Origin: Lumbricus rubellus
Taxonomy: Eukaryota > Annelida > Clitellata > Crassiclitellata > Lumbricidae
Assembly (NCBI GenBank): GCA_945859605.1
Contig: OX243817.1
Location: 34,254,660 to 34,318,659 of the forward strand
Length of the DNA: 64,000 bases
Direction: 5' to 3'
The notes under the pieces were generated by a model. That model did not search any database, was not told the origin of the DNA, and saw only the letters and a program-made list of their open reading frames with translations. Positions 30,020-40,400 of the stretch are shown here, in pieces. The translations under genes and the position numbers were made by a program. Each line of letters starts with the position of its first letter. Position 1 is the stretch's first letter.

Positions 30020-30769
30020 TCAGGGGCGTAAGAATACCGCAGAAAAGTCTCTAGCTAATATGCGCGTAGCGATAGATGAAAAAGCGTGTATGTTGAGGTA
30101 ATCGAACTCGTCTAGAAAAACTACGGCACTACCGGTTGAATGGTTGTACGAACCTCCCGTAGCCCCTCCGCCCGCAATTTGCATGTACGACACCCCATTT
30201 TTATACAGGTGGACGGTGCCATACGCGGTATTACTATTGTTGCAAAATTCTATGTACGCCGAAACGATATAGTACCCGGCTTTACTGGGGAAGAAAGAAG
30301 TCGTTCCGATACCCTGTTCAATACCGTGTTTTGCGGTACCGCATCTTATTACGTCAAAAGTAACTGCAGTGTGAGTCCTAGCGAGTATAGCCTGCTGAGT
30401 TGAACTGTAAGCGCTAACCGCGGGTCCTATCACAGTCGCCACTTTCGAAGTAAGTTGTTCATCGACGTATTTCTTATTCGTCAAATGATTATTGTCGGTC
30501 GGGACGTCGTCGTGATTCCGCAGTAAATCTATTACTTGCCCCCGACTTACAGCCTCGTCTATCCCCGCCTCCGGAGTATTCGCTGTATTCGCTGTATTCG
30601 TTGTAGGCAGACCTCTAATAGTATGACCACTCATATTTAGATCGCCGGTCGCTGGGTTTGCCCCATCTAGCCTTAGAAAAGTACTATTTACTTGACTTTC
30701 AGTAACTCCCCCAGCAATTACTCTTTGCGTAGATCCTGAATCTGTATGACCAAATTTATCAACAGGCAT
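30020..30769 (-). CDS. Fibre-like protein B, paralogue of A
   Basis: 249 aa. Same N-terminal anchor as fibre A for about 40 residues (MPVDKFGHTDSGSTQRVIAG, VNSTFLRLDG). The shaft has MSGHTIRGLP and HLTNKKYVDEQL, typical of phage-like fibre joints. The head differs completely from fibre A and resembles a C1q-type jelly roll (TAVTFDVI, SKAGYYIVSAYIEF, FDYLNIHAFSS, FSAVFLRP). A 26-base gap separates the two genes. Twin fibres with different heads suggest dual receptor use or swapping. Confidence 0.6.
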   Translation of the reverse strand: MPVDKFGHTDSGSTQRVIAGGVTESQVNSTFLRLDGANPATGDLNMSGHTIRGLPTTNTANTANTPEAGIDEAVSRGQVIDLLRNHDDVPTDNNHLTNKKYVDEQLTSKVATVIGPAVSAYSSTQQAILARTHTAVTFDVIRCGTAKHGIEQGIGTTSFFPSKAGYYIVSAYIEFCNNSNTAYGTVHLYKNGVSYMQIAGGGATGGSYNHSTGSAVVFLDEFDYLNIHAFSSIATRILARDFSAVFLRP

Positions 30770-30790
30770 TTTTTACATCTGAATATAATT

Positions 30791-31225
30791 TTAATGCAGG
30801 CTGTTTATAACTTCTTGAAAACTCACTCCATCTTTACATGTTTTTTTCAGGACGTGCAGGCATAAATGGCCGCAAAACACTTCGTTGTCGGGTTGTATTC
30901 GTTCGCTATTGTAGTACACGGGACTCTGCAAATACTTTACCAGTTCTGTAGGAGGGGGCAGGCCATAGCTGTCGAAATATATTTTGTCCTTGCCGTTTTT
31001 TGAAAAAGCGACCCAGTGCGAGCCGGTTCCATTAGAATCGTCTAGATTCAATATCCCGCATTCATTCCGACCAGGTTTCTTCGGCAGCTCGTCTCTGAGA
31101 AATACTCCCCGGAAATTAGGGATATTGAGCTTCTTAGCAGCATCTAGCAGTTCAAAATTCGTCAACGGATGATTCGGGAGGACCACGCCTTCGACATTTA
31201 TATTTTTCACAGTTGTATAGCTCAT
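30791..31225 (-). CDS. PRO: Adenain-like cysteine protease
   Basis: 144 aa. The adenovirus-protease catalytic set is visible in order: His70 in GTGSHWVAF, Asp85 in YFDSYG, Gln111 in ERIQP, Cys118 in VFCGHLC. The Gln-to-Cys spacing of seven equals that of adenain. Also seen: NFRGVFLRDELP, typical of Polinton copies. It would cut virion precursors during maturation. Short for adenain but normal for Polintons; frame intact; ATG in ATATTAAAATGAGC. Confidence 0.9.
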   Translation of the reverse strand: MSYTTVKNINVEGVVLPNHPLTNFELLDAAKKLNIPNFRGVFLRDELPKKPGRNECGILNLDDSNGTGSHWVAFSKNGKDKIYFDSYGLPPPTELVKYLQSPVYYNSERIQPDNEVFCGHLCLHVLKKTCKDGVSFQEVINSLH

Positions 31226-31247
31226 TTTAATATTTCATCTAGATGTT

Positions 31248-31577
31248 TTACAAACTAATGAGCTTTTGAGCTTCTACGCAGGCGAGATAATATTTATGCC
31301 TGCAATTTTTGCATTCATTCGCCTTTCCATCTTTTTGAAATCGATTGTTGTCGTATGCCGATATGTTCTGATTTACCTTACACCGACTGCAAACTTTTGT
31401 GTCTTTTGTCTCCCTATTTTCCTGTCTTGCGTATTTGTGCGCAAGCTCCTTTACTTTGGCATTTTTACAAAGTTTGCAGCTCGGATAGATTCCGTTCTTT
31501 TGCGTATGATCTTTGTGAAATTCGTCCAAGCTTTTTTCTTTTTTGCATTTGGTACACACTTTTTTTGCCGCATCCAT
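31248..31577 (-). CDS. Tandem zinc-finger (treble-clef type) protein
   Basis: 109 aa with two similar units, each CxxC...CxxC: CTKCKKEKSLDEFHKD then CKLCK, and CSRCKVNQNISAYDNN then CKNCR. The pattern is that of the zinc-binding half of phage T4 endonuclease VII-type HNH proteins, without the full catalytic half. A nucleic-acid-binding role is likely. It starts in AATATAAAATGGATG and lies 16 bases downstream of the polymerase stop. Confidence 0.6.
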   Translation of the reverse strand: MDAAKKVCTKCKKEKSLDEFHKDHTQKNGIYPSCKLCKNAKVKELAHKYARQENRETKDTKVCSRCKVNQNISAYDNNRFQKDGKANECKNCRHKYYLACVEAQKLISL

Positions 31578-31593
31578 TTTATATTAGTGTAAA

Positions 31594-34500
31594 TTATTCT
31601 TTATTTTGTTTAGTTTTCAGCGTGTAGTGCCCATAGGCTAGGGTGTGGATCCCGTCATCCATTATTACTCTTTTGTCGTCGTCGGCAGACAGAGCTATTT
31701 TATTTACTTCTTCGGTGTAAATTTCATGGCGGTAGGATCGAATGACGTTCATCGCCCTCGACTGTTGTCTTTTCGTAAACACGCAGTCTTTGTAATCTGC
31801 GTGAGTGATTGATTTCTTGACGACGTTCTTTTTCACGCCTTTACATTTCTTGTAGTCTTCACCCGCCATCTTGTAAGAGTACAACTTGGATCGCAGCCCG
31901 ACAAATTCTTCAATCTGCTTTCCCGCGGCTTCGTCTTTGAACATACCAACCACTTTTTTATTAACGCCGGATTCTATACCCGACGGGTGATCGCTCGGAT
32001 AGTCTGAAGTATCGAACATACTTTGGACGTCGGGGGAAATATCTTTGTAGAAGTCTTCCGTTTTAATTTCATACGCCAAAGAATCAGTATCGGTGAATAA
32101 TAGCTTGGCCCTATCTCCGTACTTGGCCTTGATGTAATTATAATGAAATTCATACATGAGCGTCTTACTGACGTCTAATATACACATCCCTAGATATATC
32201 GGCTTGTTGTAAAACAACTTGGTCTTTTTCATGTGAACGGCGATGAGGTTTTCATCGAAAATCGTTCGTCTGTCGTAATTAGTTTTCGCGGCTAGCTTGA
32301 TAGCTTCCTTCTCATCACTCACCAATCGTATGTCAACTCGATTCTCGATAGCTTCCATTGTTTTACCGAAAACGCTATTGTTCATCAGCTTGAAAAAGTC
32401 TTTCTCAAAATCGTTAGTAGCTTTCGTTCTCAGGTTGGTATTCAGATCGATATACTTTTTCAGCCAGGCACTTTCCACGAATTTTATTCCTCGATGTATT
32501 TTTACGATTTTCAATCCGAGACGTTCGTACAATTTTAAATTTCCGTAATGAACGACGTACTTCTTTTTATCGTTCAAGTTTGGAATGAGTTTCGCTACAT
32601 TCGATCCCGCGGGTTTTACACTCTCCGGAGCGAGAGGATAATCATTATGCGGGTCGTGCAATTCCTCTGGATATTCTAAGTCGACTTCTAACACACATCC
32701 CACTCCATCTCGTTCGGTAATGTTCCTCCAATCATTCAATTCGTCATCGTTCATCCATTCAAACCCATGAGTTGGTAACGGTTTGCTCATCGCCCATCCG
32801 TACAAGTTGTTCGCGTCCAAGTATGGGATGAATACTGAATGCTGGGTGGGATTGAAAGCTTCCCCCATGTACTCGTTGTTCGCTTTCGCGTATCGATGCG
32901 AAATCGTGCTGACGCCTCCTCGTATTCCCTGCTTGATCATCAGTAACGTATCGCAGTCGCTCAACAACTCCAACTCTACGCCAGTCGTCTTCAACGCCGC
33001 ATCCCAAGCAAGTCCCGGCGAAGTATAATACCACGCAGGATCTAGGTTGTAGTTCTTCAAACAGACGTCTCTAAAGTTTTCAAAGACATCCGCTAATAAT
33101 AGAACATCCGATAAATTGTACAAGTCGTGATATTGGCGTAATGTTTTGCATTCAAATTTGCCCCATACCGTTTTCGCGTGCGCGTAATCTTTTTCACTAA
33201 TACCCGAATCGTTTAGTTGTGAATAGAAGGCATGTTTCGGCGGCAATTCGGTTTCGTTTAATCTTTCAACACCGTCGACGTAATCATACGGGTAAACGCC
33301 TTTTCTGAGTAAAAGATCCAGCTTCTCACCTTCAAAAAATTTCCCTAAATTCTTGCACTGATCTTTCTGAAGATTTTTCGATAACGCGTCGAGACTCTGG
33401 GGCATGAATCTAAAACTATCGATGAAACGTAATTCGCGCTTGACTTCTCTCTCTTTTCCATCTGCGTCTACAAACTTATCGACGACGACCTCTCTGCTGA
33501 ATGAGATATACTTTTCTTCGTTGCAGGGAATGCATTTGATTTTCTCGCCGTGTTCACCTCGTAATTTCTTGATAAATAAATGGCTGTCATAACCTGTCAA
33601 ATTGTGAAATACGACAGGGAAGAACTTGGGGACTTTGTATTTCAGATTACAAAGGTTGTGAGCGGCACCTCTAAATTTTCCAGTCAAATGACAGTGATCT
33701 CGTACTGGTTTTTCTTCGCCTATAAATTCTCCTTCGCATATATGGCAAACAGTAGCCGAGTCGAAGAGCACCTGCTCTTTCTTGCCGAATATCATCTTCT
33801 TGGGGAATTTGAACTCGTTGTATATTCGTTTTACATTTTCTTCGATAGAGTCTATGAATAACTGAGCAACATCATCGTCTTCGTTTTCAGCTGTAAAACG
33901 CACCGGCTCTTGGGAATAAACTTCATCGTCGAAGCATTTCAAATGATAACAAAACGAGCTGGGCGTATGTTTTTGATACTTGTTGGTGTAAGACGTGCTA
34001 GGAACGGGCTGACATGTTCCGATAGGTTTGATGAACGATTCAAAGTCGGCAAAATACAAAAACGGTACACGCATCTTTCTATAATAATGTGTAAAACTTA
34101 GCATAGTCCCAGGTTCTGGAAGTTCTATTCGTTGGGCGTCCTGCTGCGAACAGTACTCAGTATGTTTGTGAAGCGATTCTTTTCTACTGAACCCTATCAA
34201 GCATCTTTTGCAATAGTACATTGATGTAGTAGTATTTTCTGTTTTCACCGCCATCAGTCTATTGAAATTCCTGATCCAACAATAATGCTTCTTTTCTCCA
34301 TCAGAAATGAGTAATAGATCTACACACCTATCGTTCTCATGCTTTGATATATATAGTGGGAACAGATTCACATCTTTCTCGTAACCAAAAACATTAATAC
34401 TAATATTATTATTTCTCTCAAATTTACCTATCACATTAGCATCCGCCGCTACTGGGAATTCAATACCAGACCAATTGAGTTTCTCAGACTGTCTAATTAA

Positions 34501-35466
34501 TTCTTTCGTAATTCTCTCCGGATGTTCTTCAACGGGGTTTGCAGCTCTCGTTACACACCACTTGAAGCATTCCCCATCTTTGTTCTTCATATTAATAATA
34601 GCCTTTTTATTCGCTAAATAATCTGGAAGTGGAATGTAGGAACTACCTTTCAATGGTTTATATACCACTGTATCGATATCCAACTTCAAAACGGTTTTGA
34701 ATCTCCAATTACTCCCCCGCATCTGAAAACTCGCCATGCTCTCCTTAATTTTATCCGCTGCGTTGGTATATATTTCTCTCACATCGGTTGCTTCTAAAAT
34801 AATATCACTCTTTGATTTGAAATTAGGCTCAGCCGTTACTACTTCGCCGGTTTTCATATCTACTTTCTCCATTACGCACATGAGATCGAGTTGAACTTTT
34901 ACCCCCCGATTTTTCGCTAGCAGCCTAACTACCTGCGGTCTTACAGCCTTGAGAAAAGTTGCAACATCGATCCTGTTGTCGCCATCGATCGTGTATCTTT
35001 TTGTAAACCCTTTGATAGCCGTCGCAGTCTCTCGAAGTTTGAACTTATGAATGGGCGGTTTTATTTGAGGGGGTAACTGACTAATCTCACTAGTCAGCCA
35101 ATCCGAAAAAACTATTTTATTTTTTCCCGGATGCAAAAATTTCCAAGTAGTAGTCAAGAATGCCGTAAGTTCCGCTTTTGCTAATCTCGAGTAACCTCGC
35201 ACACCTCTCTTTTTTGCAATTTCTCGCAATTCTCGCACAGTGGCGGGAGTATGCGCCGGTGTTTTGTTGACCTGGGCCCGAGCGCCTAGTCGATCTCCCT
35301 GCGATATGAACGCTATGAGTTCCGCTTTTCGCAAACTCGAGTATCCTCTTTGTCCTCTCTGTTTAGGAATTTGTCGTAATTCTTTCAGATTATACGATGA
35401 GTAGTCCATTTTATATTGGGATCTCTCGTCTTTAGGTCGAGCCGTATATTCCATTTTTTCAGTCAT
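31594..35466 (-). CDS. POLB: Protein-primed family B DNA polymerase
   Basis: 1290 aa from the ATG in TATATAAAATGACTG; the frame is open further upstream, but that part lies in the terminal repeat. Two SAP/Rho-N modules (LKELRQIPKQRGQRGYSSL; VRELREIAKKRGVRGYSRL) fill residues about 20-120. A C2HC finger (YYCKRCLIGFSRKESLHKH) is near 430. Exonuclease: FADFES near 470, an HNH-like zinc insertion (CHICEGEF, RDHCHLTGKFRGAAHNLCN), NLTGYDSHLF and YNLSDV. Polymerase: motif A DANNLYGWAMSKPLP near 884, motif B KLMNNSVFGKT near 1030, motif C FTDTDSLAYE near 1127. All catalytic acids are present and no break is seen. It replicates the element by protein priming at the ends. Confidence 0.95.
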   Translation of the reverse strand: MTEKMEYTARPKDERSQYKMDYSSYNLKELRQIPKQRGQRGYSSLRKAELIAFISQGDRLGARAQVNKTPAHTPATVRELREIAKKRGVRGYSRLAKAELTAFLTTTWKFLHPGKNKIVFSDWLTSEISQLPPQIKPPIHKFKLRETATAIKGFTKRYTIDGDNRIDVATFLKAVRPQVVRLLAKNRGVKVQLDLMCVMEKVDMKTGEVVTAEPNFKSKSDIILEATDVREIYTNAADKIKESMASFQMRGSNWRFKTVLKLDIDTVVYKPLKGSSYIPLPDYLANKKAIINMKNKDGECFKWCVTRAANPVEEHPERITKELIRQSEKLNWSGIEFPVAADANVIGKFERNNNISINVFGYEKDVNLFPLYISKHENDRCVDLLLISDGEKKHYCWIRNFNRLMAVKTENTTTSMYYCKRCLIGFSRKESLHKHTEYCSQQDAQRIELPEPGTMLSFTHYYRKMRVPFLYFADFESFIKPIGTCQPVPSTSYTNKYQKHTPSSFCYHLKCFDDEVYSQEPVRFTAENEDDDVAQLFIDSIEENVKRIYNEFKFPKKMIFGKKEQVLFDSATVCHICEGEFIGEEKPVRDHCHLTGKFRGAAHNLCNLKYKVPKFFPVVFHNLTGYDSHLFIKKLRGEHGEKIKCIPCNEEKYISFSREVVVDKFVDADGKEREVKRELRFIDSFRFMPQSLDALSKNLQKDQCKNLGKFFEGEKLDLLLRKGVYPYDYVDGVERLNETELPPKHAFYSQLNDSGISEKDYAHAKTVWGKFECKTLRQYHDLYNLSDVLLLADVFENFRDVCLKNYNLDPAWYYTSPGLAWDAALKTTGVELELLSDCDTLLMIKQGIRGGVSTISHRYAKANNEYMGEAFNPTQHSVFIPYLDANNLYGWAMSKPLPTHGFEWMNDDELNDWRNITERDGVGCVLEVDLEYPEELHDPHNDYPLAPESVKPAGSNVAKLIPNLNDKKKYVVHYGNLKLYERLGLKIVKIHRGIKFVESAWLKKYIDLNTNLRTKATNDFEKDFFKLMNNSVFGKTMEAIENRVDIRLVSDEKEAIKLAAKTNYDRRTIFDENLIAVHMKKTKLFYNKPIYLGMCILDVSKTLMYEFHYNYIKAKYGDRAKLLFTDTDSLAYEIKTEDFYKDISPDVQSMFDTSDYPSDHPSGIESGVNKKVVGMFKDEAAGKQIEEFVGLRSKLYSYKMAGEDYKKCKGVKKNVVKKSITHADYKDCVFTKRQQSRAMNVIRSYRHEIYTEEVNKIALSADDDKRVIMDDGIHTLAYGHYTLKTKQNKE

Positions 35467-35506
35467 TTTATATACGCCAGAGAAAAAATTTTTTACGACA
35501 GACGCC

Positions 35507-35669
35507 GAATATGAAAAAGTAAGGCTATATTGGTCAAACTGCGCGGGCACTCAGTTTTTTTAGGCTGGTATTGGTCAAATGGACGAAACTGAAGGCTGTA
35601 CTGGTCAGATTGGACGAAAGTCAAGGCTATACTGGTCGAATGTCCGAGCTTGCTACATTCTGTTCTACT
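35507..35669 (-). repeat. Polinton terminal inverted repeat, right (163 bp)
   Basis: Reverse complement of 19021-19183 with a few mismatches. Ends ...CTGTTCTACT. It overlaps the extended polymerase frame. Confidence 0.95.
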
Positions 35670-35675
35670 GACCCA
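35670..35675. repeat. Polinton target-site duplication, right
   Basis: GACCCA, exact copy of 19015-19020. Confidence 0.95.
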
Positions 35676-37369
35676 TGGTCGCTTTGCAGGATTGGATTCA
35701 CAGAAACTTTGCCAAAGTTTTCCTACTTAAGTTAGCCACTGAGACCCAGAACAAGCTTCATCATACAACTACAGTTGAGCAACTCTCTTTCTCTGTTCTT
35801 TCTCACATCTGTCCTGTTTGAACGCGGTCTACCTTTTGTAATTATTTTTTGCCCGGGTCGAAGCCATAGGCTTACAGTGCCGTGCACAAACGTTTGCATT
35901 TACGTTTTGTTGAATCGGACGCACTGCTGGCTAGTTTCACATGGAAATGCTAGTGAGTTTTTAAAAGACTAAATACAGTTGCGCTTAACAAATTTCCATT
36001 TGTGTTTTGCTGTATCATGATGATGATGGGCTTTTCCTTAGCTTGGACCCTTGAAGGTTTGTTATGGTACCCGTATGCACGTCTATGGGTCTAATATCGA
36101 AAGCGGATTGTAGGCCTAGGCCTTACTGCGAAGTTTAGTTTGTGCTTCAGTTTTTACGTTGGCGCTTTTTATGTAGGCCATATTATGCTGCTTTGATCGA
36201 ATATTGTTTATTCTAGTTTGATTATCAAGAAGACGGCATAGAAACATCCTAGTTTCGCTTTTGTTGCTCCATTTTCTTCAGGTCGTAAGAAGTAGACCTA
36301 TACGCACACTCTAGCCTACGTGAAGTATTAGCCTTGACCTATATCACTGACGAAGAGAGTAGGCCTATGTTAACCGGACGTTACATGAGATAGGCCTAAG
36401 AATAATCAGGTTAGATTTTTCATTGTTCCATCTCTCTTGTCAATCTGAGTAGGCCCTACTCGATGTAACAGGTACGTTTGTGAGATGCAAATAATGGCTG
36501 CTTGCTTACAAACTTAATTCATCATGGATCTTGCCGTTGACCATTTGTAAGATTCATCATGTTACTATGGATACAATCGAAAACGTTGGGAGTTCCTAGC
36601 TAGGTATAAAGCTTTCTCGTCATCTTGACCCCCGGTGTTTGACCTTAGCCACGAAACCGCCCAACCACCCTGCCTGTGTCTATTGCGGACATGATTATCA
36701 TTTGAAACATTGAAGGTGGTGAAACTCCGAAGATATAAGCTTACGTTACATAATGCACGAATGCATGCTTGGTAGGGGTGTCTTTTCCGTTACTGGCTCT
36801 CAGGTTGATGTCTGTAGCCAAGGCCGTAGCTAGGGCGGGGGTGTTTTGGGTGTTTGAACACCCCCCCCCCCCCCAATGAAATAATACTACCATGAAATAA
36901 TGCATTACTAATAATACAATCCTGTTGTAAGGACTAAGGGTGTTTTATTTTGAAGCTCTTATTTCCATCTAATATTTTACAATGGATTAAATCATCATTC
37001 AAACACCTTTGCCAGTTAGTTCGTTTGCTTGTCGGCTTGCTCAAAGTTGATTAAACACCCACTGAAATTGAATCCTGGCTAGCCTAAGGCATTGTCTGTA
37101 GCTTATGCTGTCCTCAAGATGTCTGTACAGACACACTCTTCTTCATCTTGGTCGCATCTAACTTTAATATGGAACCTACACCGAGTTAACGTAATAGTGA
37201 TAGGCTATAAAATTATAGATCTACTGATGCCTCTGTACTAGCCTCGTTACATTGGATTCATAGAAGCTCTTGAATTTTATTATTAGTGCGGCAATGATTG
37301 TCTGAATAGCTGATGATGTTTCAATCTGAATAACCCTGGTGCTTCTATTTTCAAATAACAGATTTAAAA
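35676..37369 (+). promoter_or_regulatory. Upstream region of gene 2
   Basis: No gene. It is homologous to the region upstream of gene 3 and probably contains the gene 2 promoter and 5' UTR. An acceptor-like CAAATAACAG (ending 37361) just before the first ATG suggests a 5' UTR intron. An inserted repeat lies at about 36822-37085, with a poly-C tract and GCCGTAGCTAGG / CCTGGCTAGC ends. Confidence 0.45.
36822..37085. mobile_element. Small repeat insertion, hAT-like ends
   Basis: The left end GGCCGTAGCTAGGGCGG and right end CCTGGCTAGCC are imperfect complements. The block is missing from the homologous place in copy B (near 49620). I could not define a clean target duplication. Confidence 0.5.
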
Positions 37370-37445
37370 ATGGCGAGAAGTGAACACGGTAGTGCCAGCG
37401 GTAAAGACGACATGGATACGACGGAAAATCCAGTCATGTGCCCAG
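37370..37445 (+). CDS. Gene 2 exon 1: start codon and acidic N-terminus
   Basis: Begins AAAATGGCG and encodes MARSEHGSASGKDDMDTTEN, then a short run to a CCAG|GTAGCC donor, phase 1. Length (76 nt) and sequence match the gene 3 first exon at 52501-52576, which makes this start secure by comparison. Confidence 0.75.
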
Positions 37446-40400
37446 GTAGCCTACGCTATAGACCTTTCGTGTTCGCTGTACATGTATATCCAAACGGACT
37501 AGAATTAAACGTTATGGCCTATACGAGACTTTTAAGTCAGAGGGTCCAGTATCTGGCTGTTTTAGTCTTTTAGAAGGCGTGGTCCTCTTGGACAGTGAGT
37601 TCCTAAAGCGCATAACTTCTTGCGGCTATGGGAATCTGAGGGAACGTCGTAGGTGCTAGCAACAGCATTTGAGTAGGGGACCAATTTTTGATTAGACTCC
37701 GGAAATGCTTATATAGGCCTATACGTACCCGTCACCTTGTAGATTTCTAGATCCGCCACTCTTTAGTCCGCAAATTATTACTCTATCCGTCGAAGAAGTC
37801 AATGCAGTCTACATCCAAAAACTCTCATCTGTGCCTAATCGAAACATCAAAGCATGCAGCATTCTTTAAGCACACTAATTAAATCATGTTGTTTAAATTG
37901 AATGCAGGGATACGTTGATCTGACTGAACTAACGATTGATCCTCGTCATAATATAGGCATATAGGCCTAATTATATGATCCCATTAGGCTCTTTAATCTA
38001 TGAGGAAGTTCTAGTCAAGGCGTAAGAAATGACCACTTGCTTCCTCTGCTTTCTTACTAGACCAATATTTAAGTAGCCGAACCTCCAAGAATGCTCTTCT
38101 GTTCTTGCTTGCAGATGAAACGTATGGAATAACAAGGGAATTGATACAAAAGCACAGAACGCTGCTTACAGACAGACTGCAAGATACGGAATACGGAATC
38201 CTGGAAAAGCTGCTTGAAAGCGACGGTCTTACTTTCCAAGAAACGACTGAAATTGAGAATTGTTCCGGAAATCCTTACGAGCGGAGCAAGAGACTCATAG
38301 ACTTAGTCTTGGAGAAAAATATTTTGTCACAGTTCATTAAGGCTCTCGTGGACACAGGCCAAAAGCATCTCGTTAACTACCTGAGAGGAGATGGAGGTGG
38401 GATTATTTCACTGTTAAGAGAATTTCTTTAACTTATGCTACAATTGAATGGATATAAAGTCATTACAGTCTGCACTTCTATTAGAAAAAATGATTACTTA
38501 ATTTTCCTCTCCTTCTGTTTAATTTTTCTTCATTCGCTATGTACATTGAATACAGAAAATGGACCGCTGGACATCACGATATAAGCAAATGTAACAAGCC
38601 GAAATTAATCGATTACAAGTGTAACGATTAATCAAATAATTAGGCTAATCATAAAGTCCGCACTCCTAAACAATAGCAATGACACACATGTCACGGGCAA
38701 TAGAATCAGAATCGGTCACTCAGACGAATTTCCAATTAATTCCTGATAACTTTTGACTGGCAAAACCAGGAAAATTGGTGAAAATCAAAGTTAGAATGAA
38801 GTATCCGCCAACAGCATGAGTAGGACTATAATAGGCCATATACAAAAAAACTTCACTTCGAAGAACTATTAGGGTTAATGACAATAGCAAGCTGAAGGGC
38901 TGAGCATAGGCCTAATGTAAGTACCAGATGATTGCTAGAAATTAAAGTTATAGTCTTTGTCTCCTATAATATTTTCATGGGCCTATCACTAAAACATTAC
39001 CTGTTTAAAATAAAAGCGAATTTCTACATGATCTTGGTGTCCTCAGGTTGATGCTTCATGCATTCAATATATTGGTGCCACGAAGAAGCTACTATTAATT
39101 ACAATGACTGTTAATAGGTTTTAATGATTTGACTGATGACCTAAAGCTCATTTCTTATTTTTACAGATATGCGTCAAACATTTTTGCATTATTTTTGTTA
39201 TTGACAGTACACAACGCGGAATTCGGTGATGATTGGCCCCTGGCAGAGGATCGTATAAAACAATTGAATATGAATCATGGACATTTGATCAGCATTATTG
39301 ATCCATGCTCTGGCCTTAACGGTGAATTATTCTCAGCAAGAGTCATAAATGAGAGACAATACGGTTTCATATCACAGGAGAGGAATACTATAAACAAAAA
39401 TAAAGCCATTTTGAATATAATAAGACGGCAAAGTGTCAAAGATTACAATACTACAATTCTCTGTCTCAATAAATCCGATCAACCACACATTGCAAAAATT
39501 CTACAAGGGCCAGGAGGTAGGTTGAGTGGCATTAGGCCTAGCCTATATTTGTATCTTAAGTTGCATTTGCTTCCATTCTGGTTCAGTTGAGGGCAAATAA
39601 TAGCCAGCAGCACAACCAAACGTTCGATGTAAAATTTCAGAAAACTTATAATGAGATCACTTTGGAATAGCTGACTAAACTGACAAACCAAGTCAAATTT
39701 AAATTAGTTGAGAAAGTAAATTATCAATATTAATATTATCATACAGACTGTATGAGAATATTAATATTGATAATGATACAGTAGGCCTATAGCTGCTAAC
39801 ATTTACCGGAACCTCTATGTTTGTATGTTGTATGTGCATTGTGCACTTGTTATAGCGCCCCTTCAAGATCACTACTCAGAGGCGCTCCCAAATGGAGAGC
39901 GGATACTGCTTCGGAGTTTCACGCCGAAGCGCTGAGCAATTGTGAGTGAAGGACTTGCCCAAGGTCCTTACGCGGCAAGGTGAATTCGAACCTCGAACCT
40001 TCCGGCTCCAAGGCAACGACGCCGCCACTAGGCTACACCACTGCGTCCCGTATGGGTATTTCTACATGAAACATGGGTCACATGGGTCATTGCAAGCATG
40101 CTCACAGGGTTGTGATGACTGTGATAGCAATGAATAAAAGACGTAGACTATCATCGATTTGAAATAACATCCTTGATTTTGTTGAGGTGTTTGACATTAT
40201 ACTTTTCAGCCTTACAAAGAATTCGTGTTTCTCAAGAAGGAGATCCTCAGATCGTGAATCCAATTGAAACTGCGCTTGTCGATCAATTAACCGAATTGCT
40301 TAGAGATCGATCGATTGAAGACGCACGCAGAATCCTCGCAATGACTGAACTGAAGATCGTTGCTTCAAAGACAGGCGAAAGCATTTATTTATATGTCTAC

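Larger units (their letters stand above)
19021..35669. mobile_element. Polinton/Maverick transposon, 16,649 bp, degenerate
   Basis: The ends begin AGTAGAACAGAATGTAGC and are mirrored at the right, followed by a perfect 6-bp duplication. The gene set is diagnostic: polymerase B, retroviral-type integrase, packaging ATPase, adenain-like protease, double-jelly-roll capsid, minor capsid. Left-to-right order: SAP-like ORF (+), integrase (-), PLA2 protein (-), ATPase (+), minor capsid (+), six small virion-type or unassigned genes and the major capsid (all +), then convergent fibre A, fibre B, protease, zinc-finger protein and polymerase (all -). Three genes are broken (integrase, minor capsid, major capsid). 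Polintons are self-synthesising elements related to adenovirus-like and adinto-like viruses. Confidence 0.95.
18255..37445 (+). repeat. Segmental duplication copy A (promoter side of gene 2)
   Basis: Outside its insertions this stretch aligns by eye with 48130-52576. Shared words include CTTTATTA/CACAATGTTGT, GGAAGTCTGGCA, GATTGGATTC(A/G)CAGAA, GTTGAGCAACTCTC, ATGATGATGATGGG and TTGTTGCTCCATTTTC, ending in the homologous first coding exon. Insertions found only in copy A are the MITE at 18764-18931, the Polinton at 19021-35669 and the repeat near 36822-37085. The shared part probably holds the promoters of genes 2 and 3. Confidence 0.8.

Noticed and set aside
29233..31592. Plus-strand ORFs over the fibre, protease and zinc-finger genes
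   Set aside because: Antisense shadows of minus-strand genes with clear family motifs.
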